DNA from: Nocardioides sp. Root682
GTDB taxonomy: Bacteria > Actinomycetota > Actinomycetes > Propionibacteriales > Nocardioidaceae
Reading direction: 5' to 3'
Length of the DNA: 64,000 nucleotides
NCBI RefSeq assembly: GCF_001427795.1
Contig: NZ_LMHJ01000003.1
Span: 975,106-1,039,105 of the forward strand
The position numbers were made by a program, and so were the translations under genes. The notes below the pieces were generated by a model that saw only the letters and a program-made list of their open reading frames with translations, had not been told where the DNA came from and ran no database searches. Below, one piece after another: positions 8,230 to 16,757 of the stretch (position 1 is the first letter of the stretch; each line of letters opens with the position of its first letter).

Positions 8230-9468
8230 TCAGGCTGGGGCGTCGCGCATCCGGCGGCTCGACGCCTGGATCCGGACGCTCAGGTCGTTGACCTCGTCCA
8301 GCACTCCCTTGGCGAGCCACACCGGCGCCTGGCGTGAGCGCGCCGTCCGCGTCAGCACCTGCGCGTCCACGAGGGTGTCGATCGTCGTACGAGCGGTCTC
8401 CTCCGACGCGTCGATGCGCTCGGACACGAGCGGCACGTTGACGATCGGCTCCTCGGTGAGCAGGTCGAGCAGGCGGTGGACCGGTGTGCCCGGCTTCGGC
8501 CGTGCCAGTGCCTCGTGCCACTCGCCGCGGACCGACTGGACGTTCTTCGCGGTCGTCCACGACTCCGCGGTCGCGATCCGGACCGCGGTGGCGAGCATGG
8601 CGACCAGGGTCTGCGCGTAGCCGTCGCGGTAGTCGTTGAGGGCGCCGAAGTACCGCTCGCGGTGCGAGACCAGGGCCGAGGCGATCGGCACGGTCAGGTG
8701 CCGGGTCGCTCGCCGGCGCCGCAGCACGGCGTGGATCAGTGCCCGGCCGATGCGGCCGTTGCCGTCCACGAAGGGATGGATCGATTCGAACTGGGCGTGC
8801 ACGATCGCGGCCTGCACGAGGGGCGGTACGTCGTCCCGGTCCGCGAACGCGAACAGGTCCTCGAGGTGGCCGGACACCGTCTCCGGCGGCGGCGGCACGT
8901 GCAGCGCGCCTGTGGGGGAGTAGTCGCTGCCACCCACCCAGTTCTGGCGGGTGCGGAACTTCCCCGCCCGCTCGGCCTCGTCGGGATGGCGACGGAACAG
9001 GTCGTGGTGCGCCTTGAGGATCGCCTCGGGCCGGATCCTCCGCGTCGTGTCGGCGTCGTGGATCATCCGGGAGAGTGCCGCGGTGGCCGACGCCATCGAC
9101 ACCGCCGAGGCGTTGGCGCCGACCCCCAGCAACGCCCGCCCGTAGTCGGCCAGGCTCGCGTCGACGTTCTCGATCTTCGAGGAGTCGACGGCTTCGGTGC
9201 GCAGCTGGAGGTGGTTCAGCGCCTTGAGGGTGCGGCCGTGGACGAGGTCGAGGTGGCCGAGGTCGCCGGCGCTGGCCATCACCATCGCCGTGAGGGGACG
9301 CTCCATCGCGTAGTCCAGGTCGGCGATGTACGGCGGCAGGGAGACCGTCACCTCTCGCAGCTTGCGCTCGGCGCGCGGCCCTCGAGGGACGCTCTGCCGC
9401 CAGGGACGGGTCTCCTCCGTGTGGGGTGCCCAGTCGCGGCGGGACGGAGCGTCGGTCATGGGCGTCAT
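8230..9468 (-). CDS. Fic family protein (AMP-transferase)
   Basis: A 412-residue Fic protein, which transfers AMP from ATP to a target hydroxyl (or reverses this). The complete active-site motif [12 protein letters not shown] lies at residues 231-242. An N-terminal inhibitory helix motif S-x-x-x-E-N (Ser96, Glu100, Asn101) marks it as a class II, self-inhibited enzyme. The N-terminal Fic_N-like region and a C-terminal winged-helix-like region ([20 protein letters not shown] ... [11 protein letters not shown]) match the common chromosomal architecture. It is a single gene; no antitoxin neighbour is present, as expected for a class II protein. Confidence 0.93.
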   Translation of the reverse strand: MTPMTDAPSRRDWAPHTEETRPWRQSVPRGPRAERKLREVTVSLPPYIADLDYAMERPLTAMVMASAGDLGHLDLVHGRTLKALNHLQLRTEAVDSSKIENVDASLADYGRALLGVGANASAVSMASATAALSRMIHDADTTRRIRPEAILKAHHDLFRRHPDEAERAGKFRTRQNWVGGSDYSPTGALHVPPPPETVSGHLEDLFAFADRDDVPPLVQAAIVHAQFESIHPFVDGNGRIGRALIHAVLRRRRATRHLTVPIASALVSHRERYFGALNDYRDGYAQTLVAMLATAVRIATAESWTTAKNVQSVRGEWHEALARPKPGTPVHRLLDLLTEEPIVNVPLVSERIDASEETARTTIDTLVDAQVLTRTARSRQAPVWLAKGVLDEVNDLSVRIQASSRRMRDAPA

Positions 9469-9630
9469 TCTTGCGGCTCGTGCGGATTTAGACGCTCACG
9501 CCCCGCTGTGGGAGGATCGTGGGTCGGTGCAACGAGCGCTTCTGCCACAGGGGAATCGCCGCTCGCGCACCAGCTCGATGTCCCATTCCAATGTTCCGCG
9601 GCTGACCTGTGTGCATTCGCGAGGAGAATC

Positions 9631-9993
9631 ATGACCAACCCCAGCCCCGCCCTCGTCACCGACCTGGGCAACGCCCTCAAGCGTGACGACATCCCCGCCT
9701 TCCGCGCCGGTGACACCGTCAAGGTCCACGTGAAGGTCATCGAGGGCAGCCGCTCGCGTGTCCAGATCTTCCAGGGCGTCGTCATCCGTATCCACGGTGG
9801 CGGCATCGGCGAGACCTTCACGGTCCGCAAGGTCTCCTTCGGCGTCGGTGTCGAGCGGACGTTCCCGCTCCACTCGCCGATCTTCGAGACCATCGAGATC
9901 GTGACCCGCGGTGACGTGCGTCGCGCGAAGCTCTACTACCTGCGCAACCTCAAGGGCAAGGCCGCCAAGATCAAGGAGCGCCGGGAAATCTGA
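9631..9993 (+). CDS. rplS: 50S ribosomal protein L19
   Basis: L19 of the large subunit, at the 30S-50S interface. The 120-residue protein shows the family sequence [41 protein letters not shown], and [20 protein letters not shown]. The ATG at 9631 follows a gaggagaatc site; a longer upstream open frame is not L19-like and is antisense to fic. The 160-base leader may be regulatory, but I see no defined structure. Confidence 0.97.
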   Translation: MTNPSPALVTDLGNALKRDDIPAFRAGDTVKVHVKVIEGSRSRVQIFQGVVIRIHGGGIGETFTVRKVSFGVGVERTFPLHSPIFETIEIVTRGDVRRAKLYYLRNLKGKAAKIKERREI

Positions 9994-10018
9994 GTTCGCG
10001 CTCAGTTCCACCGCTTTC

Positions 10019-10054
10019 CACGAGGGCTCGACCGCACAAGGTCGGGCCTTCGTG
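10019..10054 (+). terminator. Terminator after rplS
   Basis: A 15-bp stem (10019-10033 with 10040-10054, two G-U pairs) with a six-base loop, 26 bases after the rplS stop. A T-run is weak (CATTTC). Confidence 0.7.
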
Positions 10055-10076
10055 CATTTCACGTGCAGGGCGTGCC

Positions 10077-10082
10077 TAGACT
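10077..10082 (+). promoter_or_regulatory. -10 box of a probable leaderless lepB transcript
   Basis: TAGACT ends eight bases before the lepB GTG, downstream of the rplS terminator, with no ribosome-binding sequence. Confidence 0.4.
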
Positions 10083-10090
10083 CGACCATC

Positions 10091-10975
10091 GTGACCACCG
10101 ACCAGCCGGACGACATCGCCGACGCGCCTGATGCAGGCGCCACGGCCGCCGACGAGTCCCCACGGCGCAAGGCAACCGGTAAGGCAAAGGCCAAGAAGGA
10201 CGACCGCAAGCACCTCCCGGTGTGGCAGGAGAGCATCCTGCTGCTGGCGGTGGCCCTCGGCCTCGCCGTGCTGATCAAGGCGCTGTTCGTGCAGGCGTTC
10301 TACATCCCCTCGGAGTCGATGGAGCCGGGCCTGGTCAAGAACGACCGGATCCTGGTCCAGAAGGTCTCCTACTGGTTCGGCAGGCACCCCCAGCGCGGCG
10401 ACGTCGTGGTCTTCGAGGACCCGGGCGAGTGGCTCGGCCCCACCGACAACGTCGGCCCGACCGGAATGGCCAACGCGCTGTCCAAGATCGGCCTGTACCC
10501 CACCGGCGGTCACCTGGTGAAGCGTGTCATCGGCACGGCCGGCGACGTCGTGGTGTGCTGCGACGAGCAGGGCCGGATCTCGGTCAACGGGCAGGTCCTC
10601 GACGAGTCCAGCTACCTGGGCCCTGACCCGGGCGCCTGCAATGCCGTCGTCGACGAATGGATCACCAAGTCGAAGACCGCCCTCGGCAGCCCGTGCGGGT
10701 GGACCATCGGTCCGATCCCGGACGGGAAGCTGCTGGTGCTCGGCGACAACCGCGGCCACTCCGCGGACTCGCGGGCCCACCTGTGCGGGCCCGACGAGGA
10801 CCCGTGCACGCAGAGTCCCTGGGTGGACACCGACCTGGTCGTCGGCAAGGTCTTCACCCTGATCTGGCCGCGGGACAGGTGGACCTGGATCAGCCGTCCC
10901 GAGGTCTTCAAGGACGTTCCCGACGACCCGCCGGCCGACGTCCGCGAGCGAGCCGAAGAGCTCGCCAGCCCCTGA
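10091..10975 (+). CDS. lepB: Signal peptidase I
   Basis: A membrane serine protease of 294 residues that removes signal peptides from exported proteins. A charged cytoplasmic N-terminus is followed by one membrane helix (SILLLAVALGLAVLIKALFV). The catalytic Ser76 lies in IPSESMEP and the catalytic Lys144 in GGHLVKRVIG; box E is GDNRGHSADSR. An insert with two Cys-rich stretches (VVCCDEQG, GSPCGW) is typical of actinobacterial members. The GTG at 10091 is preferred over an upstream in-frame start because a TAGACT box precedes it closely and the terminator lies between. rnhB starts 12 bases downstream. Confidence 0.95.
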   Translation: MTTDQPDDIADAPDAGATAADESPRRKATGKAKAKKDDRKHLPVWQESILLLAVALGLAVLIKALFVQAFYIPSESMEPGLVKNDRILVQKVSYWFGRHPQRGDVVVFEDPGEWLGPTDNVGPTGMANALSKIGLYPTGGHLVKRVIGTAGDVVVCCDEQGRISVNGQVLDESSYLGPDPGACNAVVDEWITKSKTALGSPCGWTIGPIPDGKLLVLGDNRGHSADSRAHLCGPDEDPCTQSPWVDTDLVVGKVFTLIWPRDRWTWISRPEVFKDVPDDPPADVRERAEELASP

Positions 10976-10987
10976 GCGAGGCCGCAG

Positions 10988-11686
10988 ATGTCGAGGCTTC
11001 CCACCGGGGCGACGGTACGACGCGACGCGGGTCTCTACGGCTACGAGCGGGCTCTTCGACGCCACGGGCTCGAGCCCATCGCCGGAGTCGACGAAGCGGG
11101 CCGCGGAGCCTGCGCGGGTCCGCTCGTCGCTGGGGCCGCGATCCTGCCTGCGGGCAAGGCCGGGGTGATCCCCGGGCTGGCGGACTCCAAGTTGTTGACC
11201 GCAGCAGCGCGGGAGCGTTGCTACGACGAGGTCGTGAAGCGCGCCCTGGCCTGGTCGGTCGTGGTCATCTCCCACGACGAGTGCGACCGGCTGGGCATGC
11301 ACGTGGCCAACGTCGAGGCGTTGCGCAGGGCGGTGGCGAAGCTGGCCCTGCCGCCGTCGTACGTCCTGACCGACGGGTTCCCCGTCGACGGGCTCGGTGC
11401 GCCCGGCCTCGCGGTGTGGAAGGGCGATCGGGTGGCGGCGTGCGTGGCGGCCGCGTCCGTGCTGGCGAAGGTCACCCGCGACCGGCTGATGGTCGAGCTC
11501 GACGAGCAGTGGCCGTCGTACGACTTCCGGACCCACAAGGGCTACATCACCGCGACGCACACTGCTGCGCTCGAGGAACACGGTCCCTCACCGGTGCACC
11601 GGATGCGGTTCGTGAACGTACGGCGCGCGGCGGGACTCGAGCCCTTCCCCGAGTCACTGCCGGATCTTGAACCATCCGACGGCTAG
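10988..11686 (+). CDS. rnhB: Ribonuclease HII
   Basis: Removes RNA from RNA-DNA hybrids and cuts at single ribonucleotides in DNA. The 232-residue protein has the metal-binding signature GVDEAGRGACAGPLVAGA (DEAGRG box) and later ADSKLL, VLTDG and ASVLAKVTRDRLM motifs. It sits in the standard lepB-rnhB-DUF2469 order. Confidence 0.96.
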   Translation: MSRLPTGATVRRDAGLYGYERALRRHGLEPIAGVDEAGRGACAGPLVAGAAILPAGKAGVIPGLADSKLLTAAARERCYDEVVKRALAWSVVVISHDECDRLGMHVANVEALRRAVAKLALPPSYVLTDGFPVDGLGAPGLAVWKGDRVAACVAAASVLAKVTRDRLMVELDEQWPSYDFRTHKGYITATHTAALEEHGPSPVHRMRFVNVRRAAGLEPFPESLPDLEPSDG

Positions 11687-11689
11687 GGT
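11684..11689 (+). promoter_or_regulatory. -10 box of a probable leaderless DUF2469 transcript
   Basis: TAGGGT begins within the rnhB stop codon and ends seven bases before the GTG of the next gene. Confidence 0.4.
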
Positions 11690-11696
11690 TGCTCCC

Positions 11697-12014
11697 GTGA
11701 GTGCCGAGGAGCTCGAGAAGTACGAAACCGAGCAGGAGCTGAACCTCTACCGGGAGTACCGGGACGTCGTCGGCATCTTCAAGTACGTCGTCGAGACCGA
11801 TCGCAGGTTCTACCTGTGCAACACGGTCGACGTGAAGGCGCGGTCCGAAGGGGGCGACGTCTTCTTCGAGGTGACCATCGCCGACGCCTGGGTGTGGGAC
11901 ATGTACCGCCCGGCGCGTTTCGCCAAGAACGTCAAGGTGCTCACCTTCAAGGACGTCAACGTGGAAGAGCTGGCCACCTCCGACATCGAGCTCCCGAAGA
12001 TCCCGAAGCCGTAG
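11697..12014 (+). CDS. DUF2469 family protein
   Basis: A 105-residue protein of a highly conserved actinobacterial family of unknown function, always near rnhB. The diagnostic start is SAEELEKYETEQELNLYREYRDVV, followed by ETDRRFYLCN and ADAWVWDMYRPARF. The GTG at 11697 is chosen because it gives this family start and follows a TAGGGT box. Acidic and soluble. Confidence 0.93.
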   Translation: MSAEELEKYETEQELNLYREYRDVVGIFKYVVETDRRFYLCNTVDVKARSEGGDVFFEVTIADAWVWDMYRPARFAKNVKVLTFKDVNVEELATSDIELPKIPKP

Positions 12015-12129
12015 GGACCTTTGTCCTGACTTCGGCTCCGGCACTGGAATCAGGGCCGGAAGCGGCCGAACCTCCTTGTGAGGGTGGTATGACGCTGCCC
12101 TCGTTGCACCAGGTTGCGGGGGAGGCACC

Positions 12130-13890
12130 ATGGGACTGTGGCGTGGTCGCCGACGCGACCAGCGTGGCTCCACGCTCCTGTTCGCCACCCTGTTCCTCGC
12201 GGTCCTGATGACGAGCGGTGCCTTCGTCGTGGACCTCGGCATGCAGCGTGTCGCTCGCGCGGACGCGCAGGCCGTCGCCGACATCGTCGCCCTGGACCTC
12301 GCCCGCCAGCTGGACGGCCGTACCGTCGCGCAGCTCACGCCGGTGTTCGACGCGGCGAGCACGGCGAGCCTGGCCCGCAATGCGGGCGTCATCGGTCCCG
12401 AAGCGCCCGAGCTCGACTACCAGCTCGGAACCATGGGTTCCGACGGCTTCGTGCCCATGGCCGCGGGCGTGCCCACCGCAGTCCGGGTCATCACCCGTGC
12501 CGAGGTGCCGTTCGCCTTCGCAGGCATCACCGGCCGGAACAGCGGCAGCTCGACACGATCGGCAGCCGCCGAGAGCTCATCCACCGCCTGCTTCCGGCTG
12601 GGGACGTTCGTCGCCGCGATCCGGTCGGGCGACTCGACCGTCCTCGACCCGCTCAACGAGCTGCTGGGCGTGAACCTCGACCTCGTCAGCTACCGCGGCC
12701 TGGCCGATGCCGACCTCCGCCTGTCCCAGCTGACGGCGAACCCGACCATCGGTAGTCCTGAGGCGCTCCTGCAGGGCTCGATCCAGTACGGCGACCTGCT
12801 CAGGGTCATGGCCGACGCGTTGGCAAAGGAGGGCAACGGGACCAACACCGTGGCCATCGAGGCCCTCGACAAGCTGATCAAGTCCCAGACCACCACGACC
12901 GTGGGTGCGATCAGCCTTGCGAACGTCCTCCACGTGGCGCCGACCGACAAGGCCGCCCTCGAGGTCGGCCTGAGTGTGCTCGACCTCGTCGGCTCGGCCC
13001 GGCTGTCGGACGGGCAGTACTTCCTCGGTGTCCCCAACATCCAGGGCGGCGTCCCCGGCGTCGGTTGGCAGTACACCGGTGCGATCTACCTCGTGTCCGC
13101 TGCCGAGCTCGCCTGCGGTGCGCCGAACTCGCTCGCTGCGACAGCGGACACCGCCCAGCTCGACGGGACGGTCGGCATCGAGTTCACCAACCTGCCCAGC
13201 ATCAGCCCGCCCGGTCTGGGCACCTTGCAGACCCCCAAGGGGGCCGGCTTCCTCGAGCTCGAGGCCGGCAGCGGCACCGGCGCGCTGATCGCGCCCCCGC
13301 CCGTGCACTGTGGCGTCAACACGGCCGGCGACCCGTCGACGTTCGCCGTCCGCGTGGCGAGCGCCCTGGCGTCGTACAAGCTGAACGCCAACGTCACTGT
13401 CAAGGCCGACGTCCAGCTGACGAACCTCGTCAGTCTCGGGCTCACGTCGGTGATCACCAACCTGCTCGGCAACATCCTGCTGCTCGGGAGCAAGCTCTCG
13501 CTGGAGGTCGACGTGACCCTCAGCGTCGGCATGCAGCTCTCCGCGTCGACGTCGACCGTCGGGCTGTCGATACCGCCCAACGACGTCACACCCGTGACCA
13601 CGGGCAGCTCGATGAGCCTGAGCATGGCGACCCTGACGCCCACGGTCACGTCAGTGAAGATCGGCGGCAAGGCGGCCAACCTGGCTTCGGTCACCGCGGT
13701 GACGAACCTGATCGCGAACGAGCTGGTGACGGTCGGGCACGGCTTCGTCGAGAAGACCCTGACCCCGCTGGTCAGCAACATCAACACCATGTTCATCGGA
13801 CCGGTCGCCCGGATGATCGGGCTGCGGCTCGGCGGGGCCGACGTCTTCGCAGTCGGTGCCACGTGCGGGCGGCCGAAACTGGTCGGCTGA
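12130..13890 (+). CDS. TadG-like pilus-associated protein (copy 1)
   Basis: A 586-residue protein. It has a short basic N-terminus, then one membrane helix (STLLFATLFLAVLMTSGAFVVDLG) followed by QRVARADAQAVADIVALDLARQL, the conserved entry of TadG/DUF2134 proteins whose bulk lies outside the membrane. The remaining ~520 residues are rich in Thr, Ser, Val and Leu, with few charges and scattered Cys. It ends LRLGGADVFAVGATCGRPKLVG, a tail shared with the paralogue at 14482-16260. A role in a Tad pilus or envelope structure is inferred from the family; no TadA, TadB, TadC or pilin gene is in the window. Confidence 0.78.
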   Translation: MGLWRGRRRDQRGSTLLFATLFLAVLMTSGAFVVDLGMQRVARADAQAVADIVALDLARQLDGRTVAQLTPVFDAASTASLARNAGVIGPEAPELDYQLGTMGSDGFVPMAAGVPTAVRVITRAEVPFAFAGITGRNSGSSTRSAAAESSSTACFRLGTFVAAIRSGDSTVLDPLNELLGVNLDLVSYRGLADADLRLSQLTANPTIGSPEALLQGSIQYGDLLRVMADALAKEGNGTNTVAIEALDKLIKSQTTTTVGAISLANVLHVAPTDKAALEVGLSVLDLVGSARLSDGQYFLGVPNIQGGVPGVGWQYTGAIYLVSAAELACGAPNSLAATADTAQLDGTVGIEFTNLPSISPPGLGTLQTPKGAGFLELEAGSGTGALIAPPPVHCGVNTAGDPSTFAVRVASALASYKLNANVTVKADVQLTNLVSLGLTSVITNLLGNILLLGSKLSLEVDVTLSVGMQLSASTSTVGLSIPPNDVTPVTTGSSMSLSMATLTPTVTSVKIGGKAANLASVTAVTNLIANELVTVGHGFVEKTLTPLVSNINTMFIGPVARMIGLRLGGADVFAVGATCGRPKLVG

Positions 13891-14045
13891 GCGTTCCGAA
13901 GACGGCTAGTCAGAACGAACTACGCCACCTGCTTCGACCGGGCAGAATGACCCGGGATCGGTTCCGTCGTTGTACAGAAGACGATTAGTGTGTGCCCAAC
14001 GCCACTCGGGGGGCGTCATGGGAGCGATGGCGGGGAGGCCGGCCG

Positions 14046-14480
14046 ATGAGGCGTTGTGTGCTCAGGGGGTGCGCCCGTGCGCGCCGTGACGTGCGGGGGG
14101 CAGCAGCGGTCGAGTTCGCCCTGATCCTCCCGGTCCTGATGATCCTCGTGTTCGGGATCATCAACTACGGCGACATGCTGAGCGTGCGGCAGTCGGTGAG
14201 CCAGGCGGCCTCGGAAGGTGCTCGTGCCGCTGCGGTGAATCCCGGCGACAATGCCGCCAAGATGACTGCTGCTCGCAAGGCCGTCGACGCCGCGCTCGCT
14301 GCCCAGAAGCAGAAGTGCAGCGCCACGGGCTGCACGGTCACCATCGCCCCGTGCGTGGGTGAGCTCACCAAGAACTGTGTGACCGTCGTCGTCGAGATCG
14401 ACTACGACGCGATCATCGCCGGATTCGGCCTCGTCCTTCCGGATGACCTGTCCTACACCGCCGTCGCAAGGGTGAGCTGA
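14046..14480 (+). CDS. TadE-like pseudopilin/pilus assembly protein
   Basis: A 144-residue TadE family protein. A basic segment is followed by RGAAAVEFALILPVLMILVFGIINYG, the characteristic TadE helix with the Glu at +5, and QSVSQAASEGARAAAV. The C-terminal half has Cys residues (KQKCSATGCTVTIAPCVG, KNCVTV) likely forming disulphides outside. I chose the ATG at 14046 because it follows ggggagg with proper spacing; a GTG 54 bases upstream is possible. It ends one base before the second TadG-like gene. Confidence 0.85.
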   Translation: MRRCVLRGCARARRDVRGAAAVEFALILPVLMILVFGIINYGDMLSVRQSVSQAASEGARAAAVNPGDNAAKMTAARKAVDAALAAQKQKCSATGCTVTIAPCVGELTKNCVTVVVEIDYDAIIAGFGLVLPDDLSYTAVARVS

Positions 14481-14481
14481 G

Positions 14482-16260
14482 GTGAAGGCCCGCCGGCTCG
14501 ACCAGCGCGGAGTCACTGCAGTCCTCATGGCGTTCCTGGTGAGCGCCGTACTCGTCGTGTCCGCCGCGTTCGCTGTCGACCTCGGCCAGCAGCGGGTCGT
14601 GCGACGTGACATGCAGGCCGTCGCCGACGTCGTCGCGCTCGACCTCGTGCGTCTGTTGAACGGCAGCAAGGCCTCGGCCTACGACAAGTCCGCCTTCGAC
14701 ACGGCCAAGAACAACAGCGTTGCCCGCAACAACGACGCGCTCGGGGGCGCGTTGTCGAGTGGCGACGTGACCTGGGACTTCGTCAAGCTCGTGGGCAGCA
14801 ACTGGGTGGTCATCCCCAAGACGGCGGATGTGGTCCCTGCAGCGGTCAAGGTGTCGGCCACCTCCGACACCTCGTTCGCGTTCGGCGGCGTCACCGGTGT
14901 CGCCCGGGGCGGTTCGACCCGGACCGCCGTGGCGCAGTCCGAGGAGTCCGCCTGCTTCAGGATTGGAAGTTTCGTCGCCTCACTGGACTCGTCGCAGAGT
15001 GCGCTGCTCAACCCGCTCCTCAACGGCCTCCTGGGCAGCAACCTCAACCTCAATGCCGTGGCGTACCAGGGTCTGGCCGCTGCGAACGTGTCGCTCCTCG
15101 ATCTCGTCGAGCTCGGTGGACTGGGTGTGGGTACCGTCGATGAGCTGTTGGCGCTCGACAACGTCGAGGTCGCCGACCTGTTCATTGCGGCTGCGAGCGT
15201 TCTGGACGATCAGGGCAAGCTCGCCCAGGCAAACATTCTCAGGGCGATCGTCGTCCACCCAAACACCCCGAACATCGCCATTGGAGACCTGGTCACGGCG
15301 GCCCCTGGCAGCACCGCTGCGCTGGGTGCGACCATCAACGTGCTGGACCTGATCACGGGTGCTGCGCTCTTGGCGAACGACGACCACTTCGTCGAGATCC
15401 CGAACCTCGGTGTCACCATTCCCGGTGCCGTCATCACGACGACAAAGCTCCACATCATCGAGTCGCCTCGCGAGAAGTGCGGTGGCGTCGGCACCACGAA
15501 CGAGACCTCGCAGATCACCCTTGCGGTCACTGCGACGGTGCCGGGGCGGACGGTGCACATCCCGATCCTCGGCATTGCGGACGTGAGCGTTGTCCTCGAC
15601 CCGGTGACGGTGACCCTCAACCTCGATGTCGGAAAGGCCATCGCCAAGCTGATGGCCGTGACGTGCAACGTGAACGGGCCCGACTCGATCCGGGTCGACC
15701 TCTCGTCCTCGGTCGTCGGCGGCGTGAACGTGACGTCGACGCTCGGTGCGCACGCTGTGATCACGGTTCCGTTGCTCGGCAGCGGAGGCCTGCTGGGTCA
15801 GGTCCTCAGCCTCCTCGGGTTGGGCAGCCTGCTCAATCCGCCGAAGCTCACGCTCGACACGGGCGTCACCGTCGTGGCGTCGTCGCCCTCGTCGTCGACC
15901 TACGACAAGACCGTCACGGTACCGCTGCCGGGCGGTTACACGACTCCCGTGGGGGGCGGGACCGGGCCCATCCTCGGACCGCTGAACGCGAACACCTCGG
16001 GCACGACCAAGCTGACGCTGACGACGTTCGGGCTGCTGGGCAACCCGACCACGATCACGGTGGACCCGGGCGCCGCGTTGTTCAGCACCATCCTCAACCC
16101 CGTGCTCTCGGCAGCCAGCAGTTCTCTCAGCACGATTGTGAACTCGTTGCAGTCAAGCCTGATCAATCCACTGGCCAAGCTGCTCGGACTGCAGCTGGGC
16201 GGTGCCGACGTGTTCGCTGTGCCGACCCCGACCTGCAGCGGCCCCAAGCTGGTCGGTTGA
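14482..16260 (+). CDS. TadG-like pilus-associated protein (copy 2)
   Basis: A 592-residue paralogue of the protein at 12130-13890. The same opening, RLDQRGVTAVLMAFLVSAVL then VDLGQQRVVRRDMQAVADVV, is followed by a long Thr/Ser/Val/Leu-rich extracytoplasmic part. The same closing LGGADVFAV ... CSGPKLVG is present. The two copies flank the TadE-like gene. Similar length and shared ends suggest duplication and divergence. Function is inferred only from the family. A strong terminator follows. Confidence 0.78.
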   Translation: MKARRLDQRGVTAVLMAFLVSAVLVVSAAFAVDLGQQRVVRRDMQAVADVVALDLVRLLNGSKASAYDKSAFDTAKNNSVARNNDALGGALSSGDVTWDFVKLVGSNWVVIPKTADVVPAAVKVSATSDTSFAFGGVTGVARGGSTRTAVAQSEESACFRIGSFVASLDSSQSALLNPLLNGLLGSNLNLNAVAYQGLAAANVSLLDLVELGGLGVGTVDELLALDNVEVADLFIAAASVLDDQGKLAQANILRAIVVHPNTPNIAIGDLVTAAPGSTAALGATINVLDLITGAALLANDDHFVEIPNLGVTIPGAVITTTKLHIIESPREKCGGVGTTNETSQITLAVTATVPGRTVHIPILGIADVSVVLDPVTVTLNLDVGKAIAKLMAVTCNVNGPDSIRVDLSSSVVGGVNVTSTLGAHAVITVPLLGSGGLLGQVLSLLGLGSLLNPPKLTLDTGVTVVASSPSSSTYDKTVTVPLPGGYTTPVGGGTGPILGPLNANTSGTTKLTLTTFGLLGNPTTITVDPGAALFSTILNPVLSAASSSLSTIVNSLQSSLINPLAKLLGLQLGGADVFAVPTPTCSGPKLVG

Positions 16261-16307
16261 TCCCAGCAGCCTCTCCGGTCACTGAACTGGCCACGAGCTG
16301 ACGACGA

Positions 16308-16337
16308 CCCTGTGGATGACTCCGGTCATCCACAGGG
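16308..16337 (+). terminator. Strong terminator after the Tad-like module
   Basis: A perfect 13-bp stem (16308-16320 with 16325-16337) and a TCCG loop, followed by TTGTGTC. It closes the inserted Tad-like module before yraN. Confidence 0.85.
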
Positions 16338-16388
16338 TTGTGTCGTCGTACTGCCGCGTAGTCGGGGTGTGCGTCGACGCTGTCCTGC

Positions 16389-16757
16389 ATGACAACCACG
16401 GCACAGGCGAAGCAGGCGCTCGGCGCGTACGGCGAGGGGGTGGCCGCGCGTCATCTGGGCGGCCTCGGCATGGCGGTCCTCGAGCGCAACTGGCGCTGCA
16501 GCGAGGGCGAGGTCGACATCGTGCTCCGCGACGGCGCGACGCTGGTGGTGTGCGAGGTGAAGACCCGCACCAGCCTGGTCGCCGGCACGCCTCACGAGGC
16601 GATCACGGACGCCAAGCTGGCTCGCCTGAAGCGGCTGGGGGAGCGCTGGGCCGAGGAGCGGGGCATCCGTCCTGCCGGCATTCGGGTCGACCTCGTCGCG
16701 GTCATGCGCCCGCGGCGCGGGCCGGCGCAGGTCGAGCACGTCGCAGGACTGTGCTGA
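16389..16757 (+). CDS. yraN: YraN/UPF0102 family endonuclease-like protein
   Basis: A 122-residue protein of the UPF0102 family, a PD-(D/E)xK nuclease fold often placed before comM and dprA. Motifs: LGAYGEGVAARHL, then EGEVDIVLRDGATLVVCEVKTRTS containing the D...E-V-K core. The exact role is not settled; links to DNA repair or Holliday junctions have been proposed. It overlaps the comM start by one base (TGATG). Confidence 0.92.
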   Translation: MTTTAQAKQALGAYGEGVAARHLGGLGMAVLERNWRCSEGEVDIVLRDGATLVVCEVKTRTSLVAGTPHEAITDAKLARLKRLGERWAEERGIRPAGIRVDLVAVMRPRRGPAQVEHVAGLC

